Positions 55,663-63,459 of a stretch of DNA of 64,000 bases are shown piece after piece. The stretch comes from Heyndrickxia camelliae (lineage in GTDB: Bacteria; Bacillota; Bacilli; Bacillales; Bacillaceae_C), in NCBI RefSeq assembly GCF_002844575.1, contig NZ_PIQO01000003.1:248001-312000 (forward strand), read 5' to 3'. Under the pieces are notes generated by a model. It did no database searches, was not told the origin of the DNA, and was given only the letters and a program-made list of their open reading frames with translations. Numbering within the stretch: position 1 is the stretch's first letter; every line of letters starts with the position of its first letter. The translations under genes were made by a program, and so were the position numbers.

Positions 55663-57369
55663 ATGACGATCAACATTGAATTTGATCCGACATGGGGTGA
55701 GGAATTATCCGATCGCTTTCAAAAGGATGGACCATGGGGTAATTGGGAGCTTTATAAGCTTGCCATTGAAATGGAAAAACATTTCATCATTCCTGAATTT
55801 GAAGGATTACAAGCACCACAGCATTTAGCAAATCTTAAACCTTTGCCTCATCAACTTGAGGTTGCAAAACAAGTGATTGAGAAAATGAATGGAAAAGCAA
55901 TTCTTGCCGATGAAGTTGGTCTTGGAAAAACCATCGAAGCAGGTTTGATTCTGAAAGAATATATGATTCGAAAACTGGTGAAAAAGGTATTAATTTTAGT
56001 TCCAGCCTCATTAGTTTCACAATGGGCGTTTGAACTCAACACTAAATTTCATATTCCGGCAGTTGCCCAAAAAAAGAGTTATGTCTGGGATCAATTTGAT
56101 TGTGTCGTTTCTTCTATCGATACAGCAAAAAGAAGTCCCCATAGAGAAAAGATATACGAACAAAATTATGACCTAGTAATTATTGATGAGGCACATAAAC
56201 TAAAAAATCATAAAACCAAAAACTATGAATTTGTTCAAAATCTTAAAAAGAAATTTTGTTTATTATTAACGGCAACCCCGATTCAAAATCGTATTGATGA
56301 AATCTTCCATTTAGTGTCTTTATTAAAACCAGGACATCTAGGGAGCCAAACTGGTTTTATCGAAAAATATAAGAGTGGTGATCGCAATATTAAGGATGAT
56401 AAACATCTCAATGAATTAGTGAATAAGGTGATGATACGCAATCGCCGTGCAGATACAGGAATAGAATGGACGAAACGGCATGTAAAGACAGTATTAATAG
56501 ATTTTAATAAGGAAGAAAGAGATCTTTATAATGCTATTGATGTATTGAAAGGAAATCAGGATTATGCGGCAAATGTAGGTTTCACCATGATGACTCTGCA
56601 AAGAGAGGCATGCAGCAGCCGAGAAGCCGTCTATTATACCTTAAAAAATATGCTTAAAAAAAGAGAAAACCCAACCCCTGAATTTGAAGAAAAAATACAA
56701 TTTCTCATTAAAAAAATCGAAGCTGTAAAACAAAATTCGAAAGCAGAAAAGACGCTCGAGCTTATTAAGGAGATTAATGATAAAGTCATTATATTCACAG
56801 AATATCGTGCAACCCAGCTGTATTTACAATGGTTCTTAAAGCAGCATGGCATTACTTCTGTACCGTTTCGCGGTGGATTCAAGCGTGGAAAAAAGGACTG
56901 GATGAAAGAGCTATTCCAAAAGCACACGCAAGTACTCATCGCAACTGAAGCCGGTGGTGAAGGGATTAATCTTCAGTTTTGCCATCACATGATTAACTTT
57001 GATTTACCTTGGAATCCGATGAGATTGGAACAAAGGATCGGTCGTGTGCATCGTCTCGGGCAGGAAGAGGACGTCCATATATATAATTTTGCAACAAAAA
57101 ATACAGTGGAGGATCATATCTTAAAGCTGCTGTATGAAAAAATTAATTTATTTGAGCGGGTTATTGGAGAACTGGATGATATCTTGACACGGCTTGAATT
57201 TGGAAAGTTGGAAAACCATTTAAAAGATATCTTTCAACATTCGAACTCAGAAGGCGAAATGAAGATAAAAATGGAGAACTTAACAGAAATGATTCAATTT
57301 GCAGAAACGATGAAAAAACGGGAGGAGGATTCTTTGCATGCAGCAGGAGGAAATTCATCAATATCTTGA
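55663..57369 (+). CDS. yqhH: SNF2-family helicase (YqhH)
   Basis: Superfamily 2 ATPase of the SNF2/HepA type, 568 residues. Motifs: I in ILADEVGLGKTIEAGLILKEY (about 83-103), Ia VLILVPASLVSQW, II DEAH in VIIDEAHKLKN, III LTATPIQNR, V ATEAGGEGINLQ and VI RIGRVHRLGQ. The C-terminal 70 residues are helical. It probably remodels nucleic-acid complexes such as stalled RNA polymerase (inference). Overlaps yqhG by 32 bp, so the two are coupled. Confidence 0.94.
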   Translation: MTINIEFDPTWGEELSDRFQKDGPWGNWELYKLAIEMEKHFIIPEFEGLQAPQHLANLKPLPHQLEVAKQVIEKMNGKAILADEVGLGKTIEAGLILKEYMIRKLVKKVLILVPASLVSQWAFELNTKFHIPAVAQKKSYVWDQFDCVVSSIDTAKRSPHREKIYEQNYDLVIIDEAHKLKNHKTKNYEFVQNLKKKFCLLLTATPIQNRIDEIFHLVSLLKPGHLGSQTGFIEKYKSGDRNIKDDKHLNELVNKVMIRNRRADTGIEWTKRHVKTVLIDFNKEERDLYNAIDVLKGNQDYAANVGFTMMTLQREACSSREAVYYTLKNMLKKRENPTPEFEEKIQFLIKKIEAVKQNSKAEKTLELIKEINDKVIIFTEYRATQLYLQWFLKQHGITSVPFRGGFKRGKKDWMKELFQKHTQVLIATEAGGEGINLQFCHHMINFDLPWNPMRLEQRIGRVHRLGQEEDVHIYNFATKNTVEDHILKLLYEKINLFERVIGELDDILTRLEFGKLENHLKDIFQHSNSEGEMKIKMENLTEMIQFAETMKKREEDSLHAAGGNSSIS

Positions 57370-58135
57370 GCGCTATTTTGCAGCAAATGATTGTGAAATC
57401 TTGGAGAACCAGCCAGGGTTTTTGACCGTTCAACTTACCATTGATATGGATAAAGAACTTATGAACCGTCCTTTTTATTGGCATTATTTAGAGAAAACAG
57501 GTGGTATTCCGAATCCTGCGAAGCTTACCATTATTACAGATAAGAACAATACACCCGACGATGTGAAAGGCGAAATGATACATTTTGGGGCACCTCGGCT
57601 TCATCAAATCTTTCAATCGACGAAAAAACTCGCGGGGTATATTCGCTTATTTGAGGATTCAAAAGTTCTTCAAAATCAGCAAAGACCATTATATCCTTGG
57701 CTTGGCGTAAATATAAAAATCTCCTATCAATGCGATCGTAAACGGGATGTTTTTCGTTCTTTTGGCTTGAATATGATTAACGGTGGACTAGTCGAAAATT
57801 TTCAAGATTATTTACAAACAAAAAGACTTACCCCAAAAATACCGGACTTATGTTTTACCCTATCTCCTATTATTATGCCAAAAAGCGGATTACATCGAAT
57901 TGAGACCTTTTTAAAACAAGAAATTTTAGATGAAGATCATGAATGGGCGGAACAAGCGAGACGAAGATGGGAAGAAGATTTAGCATTATTGGATCATTTT
58001 TATGAGGATTTGGAAGAAAAACCGGAGAGCTATCAAATCGAAAAGGAAGCCTTGCGGGAACAATATGAACCCGTCATAAAAATCGAGATTATTAATGGTG
58101 GCATCTTCTACCTAACACAGCCGATTGTAAAATAA
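57338..58135 (+). CDS. yqhG: Conserved protein YqhG
   Basis: A 265-residue protein of unknown function with no membrane helix. It has QEEIHQYLERYF at the N-terminus, HYLEKTGGIPNPAKL, YPWLGVNIKISYQCDRKRD and an acidic helical segment (about 205-240). The GGAGG site lies 9 nt before the ATG inside yqhH. The constant pairing with YqhH suggests a joint role. Confidence 0.9.
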   Translation: MQQEEIHQYLERYFAANDCEILENQPGFLTVQLTIDMDKELMNRPFYWHYLEKTGGIPNPAKLTIITDKNNTPDDVKGEMIHFGAPRLHQIFQSTKKLAGYIRLFEDSKVLQNQQRPLYPWLGVNIKISYQCDRKRDVFRSFGLNMINGGLVENFQDYLQTKRLTPKIPDLCFTLSPIIMPKSGLHRIETFLKQEILDEDHEWAEQARRRWEEDLALLDHFYEDLEEKPESYQIEKEALREQYEPVIKIEIINGGIFYLTQPIVK

Positions 58136-58184
58136 AAAAGGAAATAGAAGGAGTCCTTGAAGGATGATCTTCTATTTCCTTTTA
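58133..58184. terminator. Bidirectional terminator between yqhG and yqzE
   Basis: AAAAGGAAATAGAAG / CTTCTATTTCCTTTT, a perfect 15-bp stem between convergent genes. Confidence 0.92.
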
Positions 58185-58348
58185 AATATCATTAAAATCG
58201 CAAATGGTATTACTCCAAACCATCTGCTTAAGAATGGCGTTTTTTCTAATTTTCTTTGCATCCGAATTTCTTTTCTTGCTGTTTTAGGTGTATCAAAATG
58301 CTTGACAAAGGTTTGCGTAATATACTTAATATAATCATTGGTAGACAT
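58172..58348 (-). CDS. yqzE: YqzE family membrane protein
   Basis: A 58-residue protein starting STNDYIKYITQTFVKH, with a basic middle (ARKEIRMQRK) and one C-terminal membrane helix (about 40-55). The start is the ATG at 58348, 11 nt after AAGGAG; a TTG 12 nt upstream is too close to the site. In B. subtilis it also ends the comG neighbourhood. Function unknown. The sinI-sinR-tasA cluster found between yqhG and yqzE in B. subtilis is missing. Confidence 0.9.
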   Translation of the reverse strand: MSTNDYIKYITQTFVKHFDTPKTARKEIRMQRKLEKTPFLSRWFGVIPFAILMIFKRK

Positions 58349-58393
58349 TATTGGCAACACTCCTTATTCATTGAAAGTGTACCCAATATTAAT

Positions 58394-58857
58394 TTATTTT
58401 ATTCTTTTTATTATTTCATTGACCGTTTCTTCCATATTGAACTCATTCTTCTCAATCATCACTGTCGCAGTTCATAGAATAGCTTTCTTGGCTTATACAA
58501 GCCATTAATTTCTTCCAATGATTTATTCTCAACAAGCGGCCTAGACGTCTCATACTGGATTCTTTCCATTATTTTTTCTATACTACATTTAAGGAAAATG
58601 GACGCCCCAGTTGTAATAATCCCTTTGATATCTTTTGTATTTAAGAGTATTTCAGATTCTCATTCTCGAAAATAAGCTTCTCCCTTTTCAGCAAAAATTT
58701 CCGATATTGTCTTACCTTCTGCTTGTTCAATCCATAGATTTGTATCGAAACAGGTATATGAAGATGTTCGGATAATTTTTGCCCTATCAGTTGTTTTACC
58801 CGCACCCATAAAACCAATAATATACAACGGCCGCCTTTGTTGAACTTCTCCCCTCAT
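58394..58857 (-). pseudogene. aroK: Decayed shikimate kinase (aroK)
   Basis: The 5' part encodes YIIGFMGAGKTT with an intact P-loop and FDTNLWIEQAEGKTISEIFAEKGEAYFRE, clearly shikimate kinase. Then an in-frame TGA (about 58660) follows, after which ESEILLNTKDIKGIITTG continues the family sequence. The GGG motif and about 20 residues after it are deleted (TTGASIFLKCS). Near the end a frameshift is needed to reach TVNEIIKRIK and the stop at 58394. The metal-binding DTD is DTN, and the helix after the P-loop is altered. At least three lesions show long-standing loss. Confidence 0.88.
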
Positions 58858-59228
58858 ATTTCAATCCATTTCGAAATTCGCTTTTCTGTCTGATCATAAA
58901 TTAATTCATTTTTCGTTTCTTGTCCAAACGAAAGATGTGTGGTTAGGATGATACGATATTGATTATCATCTATTGATTTTATTTGAAAGGAAACATTCCC
59001 TTCCTCAAATGATATCACACCTTGATTCTCCATTTTTTGATTTTCTATACGTTCCATTAATGTTTTCAAGGTTAAGGAAATCATACTGTTCCGTATATAA
59101 TACCCTTTTGCTTCTTGTAGATAGCGAAATTCCGATAAGTATATTTGGACAGATGAAAGGAGAAGAAAGAAAACAACAAAGGTGATCATTAATGTAAATG
59201 GTAAAATAAATCCTTTTTCATTTTTCAC
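58854..59228 (-). CDS. comGG: ComGG, competence pseudopilus protein
   Basis: Minor component of the DNA-uptake pseudopilus. The 124-residue protein has an N-terminal KNEKGFILPFTLM segment and one hydrophobic helix (about 7-27), then a polar domain. It starts with GTG (59228) after GGGGGGCAGG and overlaps comGF. Position and topology, more than sequence, fix the name. Probably not expressed effectively, since comGC upstream is broken. Confidence 0.85.
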   Translation of the reverse strand: MKNEKGFILPFTLMITFVVFFLLLSSVQIYLSEFRYLQEAKGYYIRNSMISLTLKTLMERIENQKMENQGVISFEEGNVSFQIKSIDDNQYRIILTTHLSFGQETKNELIYDQTEKRISKWIEI

Positions 59229-59712
59229 TTTCCTGCCCCCCTACCCTAGAATCCTCCAATACAGTCGGATTAAAAAAAGTAAACTCGGCCATTACTTGTT
59301 TATTATTTGTAAATTGAACGCTAAGAGTAATATGATTATTGTTGATAGCAAACTCCACTCTCCTCACCTTTTGCAATACAACTTCATGACCAGTATCGTT
59401 TACTCTTCGGCGTAACAATAAGCCAAATGGTTCATACGAAACCTTTTCACCATTTACTTGTAATATAAGCTTGTTCCCAGTCCTGCTAGCCTCGTTGCAG
59501 TTCCTTAATTCTCTTCTTAACTGCATTAAGAAAATATTCCACTCATATGAATCCTCTGTAGATAAAGAATGATTGATTTGATTAACCCCCTTCATTACTA
59601 AGGGAATAATACTTAAGATGACAACTGCAATCATTAAAGTAATAATACTTTCTACTAATGTAAACCCCTTTTCATTTTTCCGTTTCAGTAATACAATTTT
59701 GTTTCTTATCAT
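59218..59712 (-). CDS. comGF: ComGF, competence pseudopilin-like protein
   Basis: Minor pseudopilin of the ComG system. The 164 residues contain a prepilin-type motif KNEKGFTLVESIITL and helix (about 16-40), then FLMQLRRELRNC and a beta-rich C-terminal domain. The start at 59712 (MIRNK) is my choice; it overlaps comGE by about 40 bp, and no strong binding site is seen, so an upstream ATG at 59739 remains possible. Confidence 0.87.
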   Translation of the reverse strand: MIRNKIVLLKRKNEKGFTLVESIITLMIAVVILSIIPLVMKGVNQINHSLSTEDSYEWNIFLMQLRRELRNCNEASRTGNKLILQVNGEKVSYEPFGLLLRRRVNDTGHEVVLQKVRRVEFAINNNHITLSVQFTNNKQVMAEFTFFNPTVLEDSRVGGQESEK

Positions 59713-59986
59713 ATAGCACACATGCTTTCCACTTCCCATTGAAAGATGTTATAGAGGTTTCGTAACTTCTTCCTTCTGATGTAAACCTTTTTGATAATGT
59801 ATCGTTAATCATAAATTGCTCTGAACTTTCATACAAAAATCGATAAGCCAATAGATGCTCCTTATTATTTTCTAAATTCTTCATCATGTGAAACATAAGG
59901 GGAAACAACATGGTTGCTACAAATAAGATAGCGCCAAAGGCTACTAATCCTTCCGCAATAGTAAAACCTCTCTCATTCCTGTACAC
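59672..59986 (-). CDS. comGE: ComGE, competence pseudopilin-like protein
   Basis: Minor pseudopilin of about 104 residues, with YRNERGFTIAEGLVAF and a helix (about 8-30). A GTG at 59986 follows GGGGGAGG by 4 nt and is taken as start; the longer frame from a TTG at 60004 runs through the binding site. It overlaps comGD and comGF, as usual in the comG operon. Confidence 0.86.
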   Translation of the reverse strand: MYRNERGFTIAEGLVAFGAILFVATMLFPLMFHMMKNLENNKEHLLAYRFLYESSEQFMINDTLSKRFTSEGRSYETSITSFNGKWKACVLYDKKQNCITETEK

Positions 59987-60410
59987 GGAACCTCCCCCTT
60001 CCAATATTAAATATCAGTTCAAACGTATGCCCATTTATTTCAAAAGTAAGGGTTCCAAATCTGCTAATATTTCCATCTCGCAAAATAGTAAAAGATAGAA
60101 ATGATCCTTTTATTAATTTTACAGAGGTGTCCCAGGACCTATTCACAATTACGTTACCATTAGCAGTTTTCATCATATAGCGATTATAAGCTGGGTAAAA
60201 TTGAACGGTTACAATCTCTTGTCTGCTTATCGTATAGGTTTGCGCATAGTAAAGGTCTGCTTCTAATTGTGAAATAATCATTTTCTTATCCATTGTGTCT
60301 TTTAAAGGTTTGAAGCTAGCCAGGCTTAGGGAAAGAAAAACGGTGAGCACTAATAATACGATTAACACTTCAATTAGCGTGTAACCCCTGTTCCCTAGAC
60401 TCGCTTTCAA
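59973..60410 (-). CDS. comGD: ComGD, prepilin-type competence protein
   Basis: Minor pseudopilin with class III signal NRGYTLIEVLIVLLVL (processing before Tyr10 after Gly), then LSQLEADLYYAQTYTISRQ-like helix and a beta-rich domain, 145 residues. The TTG start overlaps the stop codon of the comGC fragment (TTGA). It is the first intact comG gene left of the insertion. Confidence 0.92.
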   Translation of the reverse strand: MKASLGNRGYTLIEVLIVLLVLTVFLSLSLASFKPLKDTMDKKMIISQLEADLYYAQTYTISRQEIVTVQFYPAYNRYMMKTANGNVIVNRSWDTSVKLIKGSFLSFTILRDGNISRFGTLTFEINGHTFELIFNIGRGRFRVQE

Positions 60411-60589
60411 GAGTTATTCCCCTTGACCTCAGTTACTTTTCCGTCCGCATCGATTTTGACAGTATTTCCATTCGGACAAGTGGTTCTTCCATCCTTTAAA
60501 TATCCTTCTTTCTCCAAGTCGCCCACACTTTTTGGAAAACTATGCTTTTCCATTTCATATGCTTCCACCTGTCCTTGGACCATGTTGTC
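60407..60589 (-). pseudogene. comGC: 3' fragment of comGC cut off by the integrated element
   Basis: The frame encodes NMVQGQVEAYEMEKHSFPKS, then VGDLEKEGYLKDGRTTCPNG and a short polar tail, the C-terminal 60 residues of the major pseudopilin, including the second disulfide Cys (TTCPNG). The N-terminal prepilin motif, helix and first Cys are missing. Family similarity stops near 60585-60590, and the frame continues into foreign sequence toward the recombinase gene. The 5' part should lie beyond the other end of the element, outside the window. Confidence 0.9.
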
Positions 60590-60650
60590 AGAAAAACACA
60601 GTACATCCTCCTTAAATAAGTAGCTCTGACATCATGTCACAGTTTTGATA
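60580..60650. other. Attachment site (attL) of the element in comGC
   Basis: Left host-element junction, placed where comGC similarity ends (about 60585) and 125 bp or less before the recombinase gene. Large serine recombinases usually sit beside their attP site. The element side has a perfect palindrome TGACAT-C-ATGTCA (60627-60639) and the arm AGCTCTGA (60622-60629), whose inverse TCAGAGCT lies at 60683-60690. The crossover dinucleotide cannot be fixed without attR. Confidence 0.7.
60634..60646 (-). promoter_or_regulatory. Element operator motif, copy 1 (recombinase promoter)
   Basis: The minus strand reads AAAACTGTGACAT, identical over 13 bp to 63266-63278. It overlaps a TTGATA at 60645 that could be the recombinase -35 region, so repressor binding could silence integration/excision. 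Confidence 0.55.
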
Positions 60651-60711
60651 ACTCTCTCTAATTATAGAGATAGAGACAAAAATCAGAGCTTTATTAGGAG
60701 GAGAAAACAAA

Positions 60712-62214
60712 ATGGTACAATCAGCAACAAAGTTAAAGGTAGCAATTTATGTTAGGAAATCTAGAGAGGAAGAGGGAGGAGCAGAAGAAACTCTGCATAC
60801 TCAGAGGGAAACTTTAATAAGAATAGCTGAGCAAAAGGGATATAAGAATCCTGATGTATTTGAGGAAATTGAAAGCTCTATAAAATGGAATAGACCTGAG
60901 TTAGCTAAAATGATTGCATCTATTGAGGATGGAAAATATAACAGGATATTGGTTACTCATATAGACAGACTTGGCAGAGATATAGGTCTGTTAGATGATA
61001 TTAAAAAGCTCTGTATTCAGCATGATATTGTCATTGAGACTCCTGACAATGTTATTAAGTTTGATGATGAAAATCAGGAGCTACTTTTTGGATTTAGCTC
61101 AGTCCTTTCTGACTTTGAATATAAAAGGATTAGACACAGATTACAAAAAGGAAAATATGATGCTGTTGCTATTAATAACAGATGGATTGGCTCAATACCT
61201 CCAATAGGTTATACATGGGATAAGAATACAAAGCAGTTACTTGTAAATCCTGATGAAAAGAAAATAGTAAGAAAGATGGTTGAATTAGCTTTATTAGGTT
61301 ACTCCTCAAGACAAATAGCTGACAAAGTAAATGAGCTAGGTTATAGGTCTAGAAAAGGTATTCCTTTTAAGACAGACAGAGTATTAGGCATCCTACAAAA
61401 TAGAGTTTATGTAGGGGAGTCAAAGTATAACTCTAAAAGGCTGAAAAAGATTGCTATTGCAAAAGATACTCATGAGGCAATAATGACTGAGGAAGAATTT
61501 AATCAGGTACAGGCTCTTTTTAAATCTAGAAGGTCAAAAGAAAATCTACAATCCTTAGGGATTAAATCTCCTGTCAATAAGCTCTTAGTTTGTGGAGTTT
61601 GTGGAAAAGGGATGACAATACAGCTCAATAATAAAGTTAGAAAGACAGGGAGAAATTACTCCTTTTATCAGATTAGACCTTGTAGACATCAGATTGACCT
61701 TGAGACTAAATGCCATAATGGAGGAGCAGCTATATACAAAGTAGAAAATGCTGTCGTAGAGGCATTAAAGCTGTACAAGAAGGAATTAGAGGAGTCCTTA
61801 GTAAGTTTGTTAGATGAGGATACATCAGATATTGAAAATAACCTTAAATCAAATTTAGAAAGTCTTGAGGCAGACCTAGCTAAGCAGGAAAGAAAGGCTA
61901 AAAGGCTGTTAGACCTGTATTTAGATGAGGAGTTAGATAAGCAATCATATCAGCAAAAGAAAGAGACTTTAGAGGAAACAATCTCAGCTCTTAAAAATGA
62001 GATAAACATTGTAAGAAATAAATTAGAAAGCCTAGATGCCTCTACTCAGGTTGATAAAGTAAAAGGAATAATTGAAATGATTGATAATTTTGAGGAGATG
62101 GAGCTTGAGGAGCAAAATGCTACATTAAAGCTGATTATCTCAGGAATTGTATTTACTAAAACTGCTGAAACAAATAATGAGCCTGTTATAGATATTAATT
62201 GGAGAGAGCTGTAA
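60712..62214 (+). CDS. int: Large serine recombinase (integrase)
   Basis: Site-specific recombinase that integrates and excises the element. The 500 residues have an N-terminal resolvase catalytic domain with Ser17 in IYVRKSREE, and the arginine motif in THIDRLGRDIGLLD. A recombinase domain (about 160-275; PPIGYTWD, ILQNRVYVGESKYN) and a zinc ribbon (CGVCGKGM ... CRHQIDLETKC) follow, then a coiled coil (about 370-450). GGAGGAG precedes the ATG. It uses many AGA, AGG and GAG codons, unlike its neighbours. The adjoining comGC fragment marks its target. Confidence 0.96.
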   Translation: MVQSATKLKVAIYVRKSREEEGGAEETLHTQRETLIRIAEQKGYKNPDVFEEIESSIKWNRPELAKMIASIEDGKYNRILVTHIDRLGRDIGLLDDIKKLCIQHDIVIETPDNVIKFDDENQELLFGFSSVLSDFEYKRIRHRLQKGKYDAVAINNRWIGSIPPIGYTWDKNTKQLLVNPDEKKIVRKMVELALLGYSSRQIADKVNELGYRSRKGIPFKTDRVLGILQNRVYVGESKYNSKRLKKIAIAKDTHEAIMTEEEFNQVQALFKSRRSKENLQSLGIKSPVNKLLVCGVCGKGMTIQLNNKVRKTGRNYSFYQIRPCRHQIDLETKCHNGGAAIYKVENAVVEALKLYKKELEESLVSLLDEDTSDIENNLKSNLESLEADLAKQERKAKRLLDLYLDEELDKQSYQQKKETLEETISALKNEINIVRNKLESLDASTQVDKVKGIIEMIDNFEEMELEEQNATLKLIISGIVFTKTAETNNEPVIDINWREL

Positions 62215-62231
62215 AGCCCTCTCTTTTTTAT
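62201..62231 (+). terminator. Terminator of the recombinase gene
   Basis: AGAGAG / CTCTCT stem spans the stop codon and is followed by TTTTTATTTTTG. Confidence 0.75.
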
Positions 62232-62965
62232 TTTTGTTTTTGCAGTTCTTCTAGCTCATCTACACTTTCTAGAAATTGTTTTAAAGCATTTGAATACTCT
62301 ATTTCCTGAGTTAATTCATTAAATCCAAATCCTTCTTTATCAAAATCAGGTAACTGATGATATTTTTTTTGTATTTTGGCAAGTGTAATACCAAATCCAC
62401 AAATATCTTTGTCTATTCTTTCACTAGGTTTATAAAAAATGCCATCATGGAAATCAGCATACAGGCTACTATTTTTAAATCCATTCAGTAAATCAGCAAC
62501 AGCAGGGATCATATTTATTTGTTTTTGATTTTCAGCATCCAAATATAATTCTTCTATAGCCTCTGAGTAAGAAAAATTAGTCTCATCTAAAAAATCCATA
62601 ATTTCATCATAAGAGTTAGTAATTAATGAAAATTTAAACTCTGTATATCCTTTTACTTTCATAAATTTAAATAAAATCAGTAGCATAGACACATAACTTT
62701 GTGAAATTTTAGTCTGATGGTCTCTAATATCTTTATTAAGTTTTTTCCAATTAACTTTTTTGCCAAAATGGATATCCAAAGCTACAGAATACAAAATAGG
62801 TAATTTCCCAAATTCCTCAAATGCTATATGGGCACAGAGGTAAGCTCTAGCATATTTTTCATGATTATAGAGTAGCTCAGCCTCCTCTAACAGCTCACAG
62901 GCATTTTCATTTATTTTATAAAATATTTTTTCAATATCCTCTACTTTTAATTGGTTAAAACTCAT
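62228..62965 (-). CDS. abiV: AbiV-family abortive-infection protein
   Basis: Likely phage-defence protein. The 245-residue helical product matches the HEPN-like AbiV layout: KINENACELLEEAELLYNH, then YARAYLCAHIAFEEFGKLPIL near 40-60 and VNWKKLNKDIRDHQTKIS near 80, with an Arg-x-His pair. AbiV of Lactococcus blocks translation late in phage infection. The start is set at the ATG of 62965, 9 nt after AGGAG. It is convergent with the recombinase and has its own promoter region, typical of a cargo gene in a mobile element. Confidence 0.82.
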   Translation of the reverse strand: MSFNQLKVEDIEKIFYKINENACELLEEAELLYNHEKYARAYLCAHIAFEEFGKLPILYSVALDIHFGKKVNWKKLNKDIRDHQTKISQSYVSMLLILFKFMKVKGYTEFKFSLITNSYDEIMDFLDETNFSYSEAIEELYLDAENQKQINMIPAVADLLNGFKNSSLYADFHDGIFYKPSERIDKDICGFGITLAKIQKKYHQLPDFDKEGFGFNELTQEIEYSNALKQFLESVDELEELQKQK

Positions 62966-63020
62966 CCTAACCATCTCCTATGAAAGCCCTTTATTATTAT
63001 TGTATCTTTGTATCAAAAAT

Positions 63021-63053
63021 AAAAAAAGGAAAAGCCTCTTAGCTCTTCCTTTT
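63021..63053 (-). terminator. Terminator of the 52-residue ORF
   Basis: AAAGGAAGAGC / GCTTTTCCTTT pair with one mismatch, and the minus strand continues into TTTATTTTTG. It separates this gene from abiV. Confidence 0.7.
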
Positions 63054-63210
63054 AACTAGCTGATTTATTTTGCTTATGATTATAAAGGTCAATCATTTTC
63101 TTTGCCCACATCTCAAAGTTAGGATTTCCATGTATATTTACTGTGACTCTATCTTTAGTCTTAAAGGTAATGATCTCTTCTTTATTTTCCTGTTTTTTAA
63201 ATTGCTCCAT
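63052..63210 (-). CDS. Small protein of the mobile element, unknown
   Basis: A 52-residue ORF with a GGGAGAGG site 9 nt before its ATG. The product has a charged N-terminus (EQFKKQENKEE), a short beta-like part (ITFKTKDRVTVNIHGN), then a helix with WAKKMIDLYNHK. It has its own terminator. Two copies of the 13-bp operator motif lie upstream. I do not recognise the family; size and setting would fit an element regulator or small accessory protein. Confidence 0.65.
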   Translation of the reverse strand: MEQFKKQENKEEIITFKTKDRVTVNIHGNPNFEMWAKKMIDLYNHKQNKSAS

Positions 63211-63265
63211 TTTGTATCCTCTCCCTTTGCAATGTTTTATCTAAGCTATATTTAGCAGGGAATTT

Positions 63266-63335
63266 AAAACTGTGACATTTTGTCCATTTCTTCCCCTCAT
63301 AACTATCATTAGAGAAGAGTTCTTAAACTGTGACA
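63266..63335 (+). promoter_or_regulatory. Element operator motif, copies 2 and 3
   Basis: AAAACTGTGACAT at 63266-63278 and AAACTGTGACA at 63325-63335, same orientation with 58-59 bp spacing, lie between two divergent element genes. Copy 1, upstream of the recombinase, is inverted. They look like sites of the element's own repressor. Confidence 0.55.
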
Positions 63336-63459
63336 CATGCTCATATTGCTCCTAACATTGCAATTTTAGATAGGGATTATTTTTGTTACTTTTAACTCCA
63401 GTTTTTCACAAAATAGAATCATGATATATTTATATAAATGGGAAACATGGAGGTTTCTA

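Noticed and set aside
58660-58857. Intact 65-residue protein from the aroK start
   Set aside because: The frame is only the front part of a shikimate kinase; the sequence after the TGA continues the family, so it is a pseudogene and not a genuine short gene.
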